NCBI GenBank assembly: GCA_021846145.1 | Contig: JAJZCJ010000062.1 | Coordinates: 1-13,239 of the forward strand | From: Bacillota bacterium | GTDB lineage: Bacteria; Bacillota; Bacilli; Alicyclobacillales; SLC66 | Reading direction: 5' to 3' | Length of the DNA: 13,239 bases | Notes under the pieces: generated by a model | What the model saw: the letters and a program-made list of their open reading frames with translations, nothing else | Told to the model about the DNA's origin: nothing | The model's database searches: none | Position numbers and translations under genes: made by a program | Part shown: in pieces, positions 6,442-12,002 of the stretch | Numbering within the stretch: the stretch's first letter is position 1 | Layout: each line of letters starts with the position of its first letter

Positions 6442-6660
6442 ATGAGCTATACGTATTATTGCCCGCACTGTGGAATGATGGCGAATGCCCCGTCCTGTCC
6501 GAAGTGCAAATCTGTCATGCAGCGTGTGCTTCGTGTGATGGAGGCGGAGGAGTTAGTCGAGCAGCTGACGTTGTTCGACGAGCAGGGTGCAGGAGATGGG
6601 TCACAGTTACGCATGCATACGCGTCTGCATCTTAGGGTGATCCAAGGTGGTAAGGGATAG
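6442..6660 (+). CDS. Small zinc-ribbon protein
   Basis: A 72-aa protein with CPHC (7-10) and CPKC (19-22), a four-cysteine zinc ribbon of rubredoxin or FmdB-like spacing, followed by a helix (VLRVMEAEELVEQLTLF) and a basic tail. The ATG at 6442 has GGGGAGGTGA 5 nt upstream, one of the best ribosome sites in the window. It follows the XRE-ImmA gene by about 60 nt and may be on the same transcript. Function unknown; small ribbons of this kind serve in nucleic-acid or protein binding. It precedes the PBECR-type gene, so it could be that protein's partner, but there is no direct sign of this. Confidence 0.6.
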   Translation: MSYTYYCPHCGMMANAPSCPKCKSVMQRVLRVMEAEELVEQLTLFDEQGAGDGSQLRMHTRLHLRVIQGGKG

Positions 6661-6734
6661 ACTGTTCGATCGTTAAGGAAAGAAGGTAATCCCTGTGATT
6701 GCACTGGATGATGTGTCATTCATGATTTCGATGA

Positions 6735-6758
6735 AGTTTTTGCGAGTTTTTCGATGTA
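6735..6758 (+). promoter_or_regulatory. Tandem AGTTTTT element, copy B
   Basis: AGTTTTT at 6735, three bases (GCG), then AGTTTTTCGATGTA at 6745-6758. It is the same element as at 2039-2062, again 50-60 nt upstream of a gene for a nuclease-like protein. Here it overlaps the spacer of a recognisable promoter, so a bound protein would affect RNA polymerase directly. Confidence 0.5.
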
Positions 6759-6768
6759 TGCTTATAAC
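6740..6768 (+). promoter_or_regulatory. Putative sigma-70 promoter of the PBECR-type gene
   Basis: TTGCGA (6740-6745) and TATAAC (6763-6768) have exactly 17 bp between them; matches are 4 of 6 and 5 of 6. The predicted transcription start is near 6775. The tandem AGTTTTT element lies across the -35 and spacer. Confidence 0.5.
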
Positions 6769-6812
6769 ATGCAAGATCATCCGAATCGAACGGAGGGAAT
6801 AATTGATTAAAA

Positions 6813-7202
6813 ATGAAAATCAACTATCGTTGCTCGACACCCTACGCCGTGGGTCGTCTAGATACCGGCTTCATTCACACTACATTGGGTGTTGAATATC
6901 AATCCGGTGATATTTATATATATCCCGGTTTGGTGAAACATATGATTAAAAAGGGACACGAAGAGGAATGGAAACAATACCGACACTTGATCCCGACGAT
7001 AATAGAGAAACCTGATTATTTGGGGTTGAATCCTAAAGAGCAGTCTGTTGAATACTACAAGGATGGATTTTATTTACTTCTTGCAGTGAAATGGGATACT
7101 GATCGGCAGTATTATTATGTTTCTACCTTTTATAAGCTTAATAACGGTGAACAGAAAATAAAAAAGCGGTTGCAACATGGTCGCATCGTCAGACCGTTTT
7201 GA
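6813..7202 (+). CDS. PBECR-type (Barnase-EndoU-ColicinE5-RelE-like) nuclease-like protein, probable RNase toxin
   Basis: A 129-aa protein. The pattern GDIYIYPGLVKHMIKKGH (32-49), then a helix and IPTIIEKPDYLGLNPK, then hydrophobic strands (GFYLLLAVKW; YYYVSTFYKL) and a basic end (KIKKRLQHGRI) match the PBECR group of phage-borne RNase-fold proteins. In these a conserved His in the KH..GH region and a late Thr/Ser (VSTFYK) belong to the presumed active site. The ATG at 6813 starts the conserved region, but the only good site, GGAGGG at 6792-6797, is 15 nt away, farther than usual. A TTG at 6803 fits the site better but opens a different 30-codon frame. No obvious antitoxin gene adjoins it. Its stop codon overlaps the -35 of the next promoter. 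The RNase role is inferred from the family. Confidence 0.65.
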   Translation: MKINYRCSTPYAVGRLDTGFIHTTLGVEYQSGDIYIYPGLVKHMIKKGHEEEWKQYRHLIPTIIEKPDYLGLNPKEQSVEYYKDGFYLLLAVKWDTDRQYYYVSTFYKLNNGEQKIKKRLQHGRIVRPF

Positions 7203-7226
7203 CATTACGCGTAGAGAGTGTATAAT
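7199..7226 (+). promoter_or_regulatory. Consensus sigma-70 promoter of a small RNA
   Basis: TTGACA (7199-7204) and TATAAT (7221-7226), both perfect consensus, 16 bp apart. It is the strongest promoter in the window and predicts a start near 7233. The -35 overlaps the TGA stop of the PBECR-type gene. No open frame with a ribosome site follows before the terminator at 7351. Confidence 0.8.
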
Positions 7227-7232
7227 TTAGTC

Positions 7233-7377
7233 ATCAGATAAGTAATTTAAAGCATGGATTGTTGAGGTGGGAAAGGTTCCCCACGCGCTTGCGATAGCAA
7301 GTTACCAGAGATGCAGGATACGCCGCCCTGCCATCAATCCACGAACGGTCGCCGAATCCATTATGGGTTCGGCTTTT
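7233..7377 (+). ncRNA. Structured small RNA of unknown class, about 145 nt
   Basis: Between the consensus promoter and an intrinsic terminator lies a compact structure. An outer stem TGGATTG (7255-7261) pairs perfectly with CAATCCA (7335-7341) and can extend by two more pairs past one mismatch. It encloses three hairpins. Hairpin 1: GTGGG 7267-7271 with CCCAC 7280-7284. Hairpin 2: CTTGC 7288-7292, loop GATA, GCAAG 7297-7301. Hairpin 3: GCAGG 7313-7317 with CCTGC 7327-7331, loop ATACGCCGC. This is a four-way junction. It does not match tRNA, 6S, SRP, tmRNA or any riboswitch core I know. A regulatory RNA, an RNA antitoxin for the adjacent PBECR-type protein, or a plasmid copy-control RNA are all possible. 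Ends are predicted from the promoter and the T run. Confidence 0.7.
7351..7377 (+). terminator. Rho-independent terminator of the small RNA
   Basis: GCCGAATCC (7351-7359), loop ATTAT, GGGTTCGGC (7365-7373): a 9-bp stem with one G-T pair, followed by TTTT. About 120 bp of AT-rich sequence without visible structure follow before the hicA promoter. Confidence 0.8.
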
Positions 7378-7495
7378 GATTTAAATATAACCTTCCGTTG
7401 CTCGCTATAGGTAATTGATTCGTGGGATGACATTTTTTCGTGGTAATAACAAGTTGGTGCTTTGCCATCTTAATAAAAAACATTTACACAGCCTA

Positions 7496-7525
7496 TTGAC
7501 GCGCGTTTATTACGCGCGTTATACT
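7496..7525 (+). promoter_or_regulatory. hicAB promoter with embedded palindromic operator
   Basis: TTGACG (7496-7501) and TATACT (7520-7525), 18 bp apart. Two copies of the self-palindrome ACGCGCGT (7499-7506 and 7512-7519) are separated by TTATT and fill the space from the -35 to the -10. HicB antitoxins with a C-terminal DNA-binding part repress their own operon at such sites. Confidence 0.65.
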
Positions 7526-7547
7526 GTTTTTGTAGGAGGGGAATGAG

Positions 7548-7742
7548 TTGGCAAGCTACTCTTCTAAAGACATTTTGAGAATATTGAAAGCGGATGGATG
7601 GGTGATTAAGAGCCAAAGAGGCTCGCATATTCAACTAATTCATCCAGTAAAAAGCGGCAAGGTGACAGTTCCTCACCCGAGAAAAGACATCGCGCCAGAA
7701 ACGTTAAGCAACATTTCTAAACAGTCCGGACTCAAATTTTAA
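7548..7742 (+). CDS. hicA: HicA-type mRNA interferase toxin
   Basis: A 64-aa protein matching HicA (YcfA family). It has an N-terminal helix SSKDILRILKADGW, then strand VIKSQRGSHIQLIHP with the catalytic His in GSH (residue 27), strand GKVTVPHP, and the end IAPETLSNISKQSGL. HicA folds like a double-stranded-RNA-binding domain and cleaves mRNA until bound by HicB. The TTG start at 7548 follows AGGAGGGG by 7-8 nt; a nearby ATG at 7543 is out of frame. hicB begins 44 bp downstream. Length and motifs are normal, so it should be functional. Confidence 0.93.
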   Translation: MASYSSKDILRILKADGWVIKSQRGSHIQLIHPVKSGKVTVPHPRKDIAPETLSNISKQSGLKF

Positions 7743-7786
7743 GGCTGGGTTGTTTACTTACCCATCACAGAGAGGACGTGGATTGA

Positions 7787-8194
7787 GTGGATCGGTACAT
7801 TTATCCGGCAATATTTGAACCAATTGAACGCGGGGGCTATACCATTACCTTTCCTGATCTGCCTGGAATCGTTACGGAGGGGGATGATCTCTCGGAGGCG
7901 CTATATATGGCGAAAGACGCGCTTGAGTTACACTTATACGGTATGGAGGAGGATGGCGATCCCATTCCGTCGCCTACGGCACCTGAAGCGGCCAGTGTTC
8001 CTGAAAGAGGGTTTGTTTCGTTGGTTGAGGTTTACATGCCTCCGGTAAGAGACGAAATGGCACAGAAATCAGTGAATACTAATGTTACGTTGCCTAAGTG
8101 GCTTAAGGAAACAGCCGAGGATCATCACATCAATTTTTCGCAAGTTCTGCAACGCGCCTTGAAAGAGCAATTGGGCATTCAGGATAAACGCTGA
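7787..8194 (+). CDS. hicB: HicB-type antitoxin with C-terminal RHH-like domain
   Basis: A 135-aa protein. Residues 1-65 are the HicB fold, a degraded RNase-H-like domain (YPAIFEP, GGYTITFPDLPGIVTEGDDLSEAL, KDALELHLYGMEEDG, IPSPT). Residues 95-131 (VNTNVTLPKWLKETAEDHHINFSQVLQRALKEQL) form a ribbon-helix-helix, the DNA-binding end that would recognise the paired ACGCGCGT palindromes at the promoter. The start is GTG at 7787 with AGAGG about 11 nt upstream. It neutralises HicA and represses the operon, by family knowledge. Confidence 0.93.
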   Translation: MDRYIYPAIFEPIERGGYTITFPDLPGIVTEGDDLSEALYMAKDALELHLYGMEEDGDPIPSPTAPEAASVPERGFVSLVEVYMPPVRDEMAQKSVNTNVTLPKWLKETAEDHHINFSQVLQRALKEQLGIQDKR

Positions 8195-8200
8195 TTATAC

Positions 8201-8229
8201 AGGGTTATGGAGTAAGTCTTCATAACCCT
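8201..8229 (+). terminator. Hairpin after hicB, terminator-like
   Basis: AGGGTTATG (8201-8209) pairs perfectly with CATAACCCT (8221-8229); the loop is 11 nt. Only a short pyrimidine stretch (TCTCCC) follows rather than a T run, so termination may be weak. It begins 7 nt after the hicB stop, where a terminator is expected. Confidence 0.5.
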
Positions 8230-8254
8230 TCTCCCAATCATCAAACGAAACTGA

Positions 8255-8539
8255 TTAGCGGATTTGCAGGAATTTATCTCCTGTTATCATCCCGATAATC
8301 GCCATGAACGCAAAGAACTCTGGAGCGAAGAGAACCCTGATGGGCGTTTTCGGAAATACACGTATAAGCAAATAGTAGAGCGAGACAAAACTAGTTTGGA
8401 CATATTTTGGATCAAAGATAAGACACTTGCCGACTTAGACAATCTGCCTGACCCGGATGTGCTGGCGTCTGAAATTATTGACAATCTGGAAACTGCAATG
8501 GAGAGTTTTCGTGAGATAATGGAAGAACTGAGTAAGTAG
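8255..8539 (+). pseudogene. hsdM: Remnant of type I restriction methylase HsdM, C-terminus only
   Basis: The 94 codons from 8255 match the extreme C-terminus of HsdM-family N6-adenine methylases: FISCYHPDNRHERKE, WSEENPDGRFRKYTY, RDKTSLDIFWIKDKTLADLDN, LPDPDVLASEIIDNLE. Intact HsdM is about 500 residues or more, with the SAM-binding and NPPF motifs upstream; these are all missing. A stop at 8252-8254 precedes the homology, and no ribosome site lies before the TTG at 8264. Right after the stop (TAG at 8537) a GTG overlaps it and opens a short frame (VVEEEASVEVQS) that soon runs into the opposing gene. That may be the start of the next operon gene, also cut. This is a deletion scar of a type I restriction locus. 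Confidence 0.85.
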
Positions 8540-8579
8540 TGGTTGAGGAAGAAGCAAGTGTGGAGGTTCAGTCTATCAT

Positions 8580-9764
8580 TTATTTCAGTTTCTGCAATGC
8601 CTTAATTCTTCGTCCGATGGAGGGATGGGTAGAGAAAATGTCCCACAAGCGAGATGTTGAATTAATTTTGAACGACGCGTAGGCGGTTTGTGACTTTGGT
8701 GTGCGTACGGTGTCGTGACTTAACTCTTCTAGTGCGATAATCATTGCTTCTTTATCTAGCAATCGAGCCGCGAGGGCGTCCGCCTTAAATTCTCGGTGTC
8801 GGGAGAATGCGTGTAAGACCAAACTGCCGAAAAAGATGAGAATGACGGTCAGCACCCAACGGAAAATAAAGACTAGCCACATGGCAGCCGCGCCAATATT
8901 GCGATCAAAAATGGCAATTAGATTCACTAATTTGAGGGGAATGGTGATGAGATTGATAATCGTGTTGACTACGCTTTGTACCAGCGCCATAGTCACCATG
9001 TCGCCGTTTGCGATGTGGGAGATTTCGTGCGCGGCTACTGCGGCGATACTCTTGTCTTCTAGGGATTGTAGTAACCCTGTGCTAAAGGCCACGAGAGCAT
9101 GATGGCGGCTAAACCCAGTCGCGAAAGCATTCATATCGGCACTATCATAAATGCCAACTTGGGGTGTCTTTTTTAATCCGGCTCTTGTCGCGAGTTGTGT
9201 CACCGTGGCGTACAAGTTTTTCGCCATGGGATCTTCGATGGTGTGATCAATCAGGGCAATGTGATGAGAGCTTATGGCTAGTGATCGTGACATTAGTAAC
9301 ATAAAAAACGGGAAAATACTGCTGAGTGCGATTAGATAGGGCACCATTTGAACGAGTTCCCCACCAGAAATAATGGACACGGAAATGGCAATCGCCGCAT
9401 TGGCTAAAATGAACCAAGTGAGTCGAGTAAAGTGACCTTTCCTGATTCGCAAAGGATTGGCAACACTCAGATAGTGAATGATGTCTGTAAACGATTGGAG
9501 CGACATGGAACCGGACATGGCGGTGGCCTGAGACGAGGTGATGTTCGTCACGCCTTCCCTCTGGTGGGTTTTCACCAGACGTTGACTTTCACCAGACGGT
9601 GCCATGGTCATTTTGGCAGGTAGTGGGGGCACTTGGTTCTTCACGAGGTATAAGTGGCTCGGTGGTACCGTTTTGTTTGTTTGAACGGCATGAATGGCAT
9701 GCCCGCAATGACCGCAATAGCTGGCATTATCGGCGTGAGGCTGACCGCAATGGGGACAGAACAT
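8580..9764 (-). CDS. Zinc-ribbon fused to HtpX-like M48 membrane metalloprotease
   Basis: A 394-aa protein. Residues 1-24 are a zinc ribbon (CPHC 3-6, CGHC 17-20). Residues 25-100 are a flexible, Ser/Thr/Pro-rich linker. Residues 113-133 and 141-158 are membrane segments. The M48 peptidase core follows: MNAFATGF (211-218), HEISH (246-250) as the HExxH zinc site, two more membrane segments near 261-284 and 292-318, EFKAD (325-329) with the third ligand Glu, and the end FSTHPSIGRRI. HtpX proteases cleave damaged membrane proteins, active site facing the cytoplasm. Ordinary HtpX is about 290 residues and has no ribbon, so the N-terminal addition is notable. The start at 9764 follows AAGGG by 8-9 nt. 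It lies 35 nt downstream of the DUF4234 gene, probably on the same transcript. Confidence 0.88.
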   Translation of the reverse strand: MFCPHCGQPHADNASYCGHCGHAIHAVQTNKTVPPSHLYLVKNQVPPLPAKMTMAPSGESQRLVKTHQREGVTNITSSQATAMSGSMSLQSFTDIIHYLSVANPLRIRKGHFTRLTWFILANAAIAISVSIISGGELVQMVPYLIALSSIFPFFMLLMSRSLAISSHHIALIDHTIEDPMAKNLYATVTQLATRAGLKKTPQVGIYDSADMNAFATGFSRHHALVAFSTGLLQSLEDKSIAAVAAHEISHIANGDMVTMALVQSVVNTIINLITIPLKLVNLIAIFDRNIGAAAMWLVFIFRWVLTVILIFFGSLVLHAFSRHREFKADALAARLLDKEAMIIALEELSHDTVRTPKSQTAYASFKINSTSRLWDIFSTHPSIGRRIKALQKLK

Positions 9765-9799
9765 CAGAACATCCCTTCTTTCGTGGGGAATATTTAACG

Positions 9800-10306
9800 T
9801 TATTGATTAGCGACTGATCTGAGATGGGCGTGCCAATGATTATTTAAGGCTCCTTGGATGACAACGTAATAGCCAAGTCCGAACAAGATGGCCCATGCCA
9901 AGGCCGCTCCGGGGCTGATGAGATCACGAGAATTATCTTGAATTTGCATTATTTTAATTCGATTTGCCGTATTGTACAACGTTACCCAAGAAGCGATAGG
10001 TAGGAAGAGTGCCCAAGTGGCTAGACCGGGACTAAACCGTTGCTCGGGATCATGGAGCGCAATTTCTTTATTGATCTTGTAGTACCACACGAGATGATAA
10101 ATGCCGAGTGAAATGATGCTATACAAGATGACTAACCCTGCATTGCGTTGTGTTCCCACGCGTGTTTCTGCAATGGATGATAACTGAACCAATGGATGCT
10201 CAGCTTCGGGAGGTGTGATGATGCTTGGTGTGGGAACGAGCGCCCCGCAATTTGTACAAAATTTATTATCTACAGTCACTTCCTGACCACATTGATTGCA
10301 AAACAT
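9800..10306 (-). CDS. Zinc-ribbon plus DUF4234-like membrane protein
   Basis: A 168-aa protein. Residues 1-22 are a zinc ribbon with CNQC (3-6) and CTNC (17-20), the same CxxC-x10-CxxC spacing and MFC start as in the neighbouring protease. After a linker, RNAGLVILYSIISLGIYHLVWYYKINKEI (54-82) matches the start of DUF4234, a multi-pass membrane family with a conserved W-YY-K end to its first segment. Two more hydrophobic segments follow (96-111 and 133-152). The start at 10306 has AAGGTGAT upstream. DUF4234 function is unknown. The shared ribbon suggests that this protein and the protease meet the same cytoplasmic partner or each other. Confidence 0.8.
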   Translation of the reverse strand: MFCNQCGQEVTVDNKFCTNCGALVPTPSIITPPEAEHPLVQLSSIAETRVGTQRNAGLVILYSIISLGIYHLVWYYKINKEIALHDPEQRFSPGLATWALFLPIASWVTLYNTANRIKIMQIQDNSRDLISPGAALAWAILFGLGYYVVIQGALNNHWHAHLRSVANQ

Positions 10307-10335
10307 TTACATCACCTTCCATGATTTCTTTTTTC

Positions 10336-10479
10336 TTACGGGGCATTGAAATACACGTCCTGTACCAGAGCGTTGATGGCAGGGATACCCCTTGACCCAT
10401 CAGCGCTCTTTACACGGAACATGTAGTTCGGTTCACAAACAATCTTACTTCCCTCTCGTCGTAGCGGGATTAATGTCAC
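10336..10479 (-). CDS. Possible short or remnant coding frame between lipoprotein and DUF4234 genes
   Basis: A 47-codon frame from GTG at 10479 (VTLIPLRREGSK, then CEPNYMFRVKSADG, then IPAINALVQDVYFNAP). The composition looks protein-like, and the frame stays open further upstream. There is no ribosome site before the GTG, and the frame contains a 13-bp inverted repeat that could equally be the functional element. It may be a fragment of a lost gene. Low confidence. Confidence 0.22.
   Translation of the reverse strand: MTLIPLRREGSKIVCEPNYMFRVKSADGSRGIPAINALVQDVYFNAP
10367..10409. other. Long stable hairpin between minus-strand genes
   Basis: AGAGCGTTGATGG (10367-10379) pairs over 13 bp with CCATCAGCGCTCT (10397-10409), with a single G-T pair on the plus strand. 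The 17-nt loop contains AGGG and CCCCT, which could extend the fold. On the plus strand only TTT follows; on the minus strand there is no T run. It may act as an mRNA stabiliser or processing site between the lipoprotein and DUF4234 genes, or be part of a small RNA. Confidence 0.5.
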
Positions 10480-10508
10480 TGAGCGGTTTATCAGCGGAGT
10501 AGGGCGAC

Positions 10509-10919
10509 TTACTGCGCAGTAAACTGATTTGACGCGATGGTTTGATTTCCGTTTAGTATGGTGACTTGATAAGTGCCTGTCGCTGTAACGTAAAAAGGCA
10601 TCACCTCTACATCGTCATTGGGATTTACGGAAAAATTTTCCTGATCTACTTGCGTCCAACCTGAACCATCCTGTTTTTCAAGCAGAAAAATCAATTTTGT
10701 GTTGCCAAATGGCTGGGAATCAAACACGCGCAAGTAAATATTGGCGTTTGGGGAATACTGAGTCCCGCTCACGGTTAGGTTTTGCGAGTTCTTGTTCACG
10801 TTAGTTCCAAAGCTTAAGCTAGACGGCGTGCTGGATGTAGAACACCCTGACAGCAATAAAATCGATCCCAATACAGCGGTGGTGGAAAATATTTTGAAAA
10901 CGGTCATATTTACTTTCAT
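10509..10919 (-). CDS. Small secreted lipoprotein
   Basis: A 136-aa protein with a lipoprotein signal peptide: basic start MKVNMTVFK, hydrophobic core to residue 23, and lipobox LLLSGC with Cys at 26. The mature part is Asn/Ser/Thr-rich with repeated beta-strand patterns (LTVSGTQYSPNANIYLRVFD; TATGTYQVTILNGN), resembling an immunoglobulin-like fold. The start at 10919 follows CAGGAGG by about 10 nt. It would be anchored to the outer face of the membrane. It sits between membrane-protein genes on the same strand. No enzymatic motif is visible. Confidence 0.75.
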   Translation of the reverse strand: MKVNMTVFKIFSTTAVLGSILLLSGCSTSSTPSSLSFGTNVNKNSQNLTVSGTQYSPNANIYLRVFDSQPFGNTKLIFLLEKQDGSGWTQVDQENFSVNPNDDVEVMPFYVTATGTYQVTILNGNQTIASNQFTAQ

Positions 10920-10992
10920 GAACGATTAACCTCCTGAAATCTGCGTGTACTATCTGCATTGATCTTATTTCATACGATCGGAAGTTATGAAG

Positions 10993-11391
10993 CTAGAAAG
11001 TGGGGGTACGATGCCCCCCACTCGCGCGTCCCTGATTATGCCGATATGTTGGTGAGGTGCTTTTTGGTTCCTTGCGAAGTAGCCCCATTAACCCTGCTGG
11101 GATCAAAAGTAAGGCGGGTAGTATCCCAAAGAGGCTGATGGAAATGACAATTCCTATGCCGCTGATGAGCAACAGCCATCCGCCGAGTTTCGGTTTGAAC
11201 TTGACTACGATGGCTCCGCTGATGGCGATGACCGCGAAAATTAAAGCGGCGATGCCCAATCCGCTGATGGATCCTCCAGAGCCGGTTGTTGCTTTATCGA
11301 CTGCTCCGAAAAACATTGCGAAAAACGCTCCGCCAAAACCAAAAATTCCACCAATAAGTCCGAGGACAAACTCCGTTGTACGGTTCAACAT
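10993..11391 (-). CDS. DUF4064-family membrane protein
   Basis: A 132-aa protein starting MLNRTTEFVLGLIGGIFG, the typical opening of DUF4064 proteins of Gram-positive bacteria. Four hydrophobic segments can be seen: about 8-30, 44-63, 70-87 and 88-105. A hydrophilic tail follows (RKEPKSTSPTYRHNQGR). The upstream site is weak (GGGG about 6 nt before the ATG). A GC-rich hairpin covers the last codons. Function of the family is unknown. Confidence 0.75.
   Translation of the reverse strand: MLNRTTEFVLGLIGGIFGFGGAFFAMFFGAVDKATTGSGGSISGLGIAALIFAVIAISGAIVVKFKPKLGGWLLLISGIGIVISISLFGILPALLLIPAGLMGLLRKEPKSTSPTYRHNQGRASGGHRTPTF
10999..11022 (-). terminator. GC-rich hairpin at the end of the DUF4064 gene
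   Basis: AGTGGGGG (10999-11006) pairs with CCCCCACT (11015-11022) around an 8-nt loop. On the minus strand it is followed by TTCTAGCTTC, which includes the stop codon and is only moderately T-rich. Plausible weak terminator or mRNA 3' protector. Confidence 0.45.
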
Positions 11392-11574
11392 GAAAACCCC
11401 ATTCTTTTTATATTTGAAAACGAATTGCCAAAATAGATCATTTAATAAAAATGGTGGAGACGATCCGTGATGAGTGCTTGGCAGTGAATTTTACATTTCG
11501 TATGGCTTGTTCGTTTGTCACCCCCTCGTTAGTCTTCTCGTAGAAGATAGTGATCGTTTGTAAATATATGACGC

Positions 11575-11775
11575 TTATCTACCACCATACGGGTATTTCA
11601 ATGAAAATGGTGGATCGGTTCCCTCCCGAGTCCGATTCTCTACAGAAATTTTCGGTAACAGGATGGAAGTGATTTTGCGGTTGACGATAAATAACACCAG
11701 AATGATGGGATAAAAAATAGCGGCTACCACGGTGAGTGCAAACAGGCCAAGCACTAATTCGACTAATGCCGACAT
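11575..11775 (-). CDS. Small single-pass membrane protein
   Basis: A 66-aa protein. Residues 1-32 are hydrophobic (LVELVLGLFALTVVAAIF, then YPIILVLFIV), enough for one long or two short membrane segments. A basic, hydrophilic tail follows (NRKITS, ENRTREGTD). The ATG at 11775 has AGGAGG 7 nt upstream, so it is probably translated. No family recognised. It heads the row of minus-strand envelope genes; the 180 bp between it and the DUF4064 gene carry no clear gene. Confidence 0.55.
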   Translation of the reverse strand: MSALVELVLGLFALTVVAAIFYPIILVLFIVNRKITSILLPKISVENRTREGTDPPFSLKYPYGGR

Positions 11776-11914
11776 GGGCGATTCCTCCTTTTTTTATAAA
11801 TCGTTGATTTTTGCATAGTTTGACGTAGGATTCCTGTTTTGGATGTCGAATCAAATACAGTGTAAATGGGTTTATTGGGTGATTTTGTTGATAGTCTTAG
11901 TATATCGGCTTGGC

Positions 11915-11940
11915 TGGACAGTATTTGTCCATTTACAAAT
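11915..11940. promoter_or_regulatory. Overlapping inverted repeats upstream of WYL regulator gene
   Basis: TGGACA-N5-TGTCCA (11915-11931) is a perfect inverted repeat. ATTTGT-N6-ACAAAT (11923-11940) is a second one overlapping it. They lie 60-90 bp upstream of the WYL regulator start in the gap between divergent genes. This is a likely operator, perhaps for the WYL protein itself. Confidence 0.45.
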
Positions 11941-12002
11941 GGTAGATTCAGTACAACAACAGCGAAAGGGTGATGGATCTGGAGGGTGGAGCGTCACCGG
12001 AA

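Noticed and set aside
6695..6802. 35-codon frame (GTG start, AAGGTAAT upstream) before the PBECR-type gene
   Set aside because: It contains the promoter and the tandem AGTTTTT element, so the conservation seen there is better explained as regulatory DNA.
6803..6895. TTG-initiated 30-codon frame well placed behind GGAGGG at 6792
   Set aside because: Its peptide is not protein-like and it overlaps the PBECR-type frame, which has family similarity from its first residues.
7255..7341. tRNA gene
   Set aside because: The closing stem is 7 bp as in an acceptor arm, but there is no T-loop or 7-nt anticodon loop and the hairpin loops are of the wrong size.
10367..10409. Integron attC site or group II intron domain
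   Set aside because: The stem lacks the attC core ends and the domain V pattern of group II introns.
11438..11521. 27-aa minus-strand frame with GAGGGG before GTG
   Set aside because: Too short and without recognisable pattern. It could be a small peptide but nothing supports it beyond the ribosome site.
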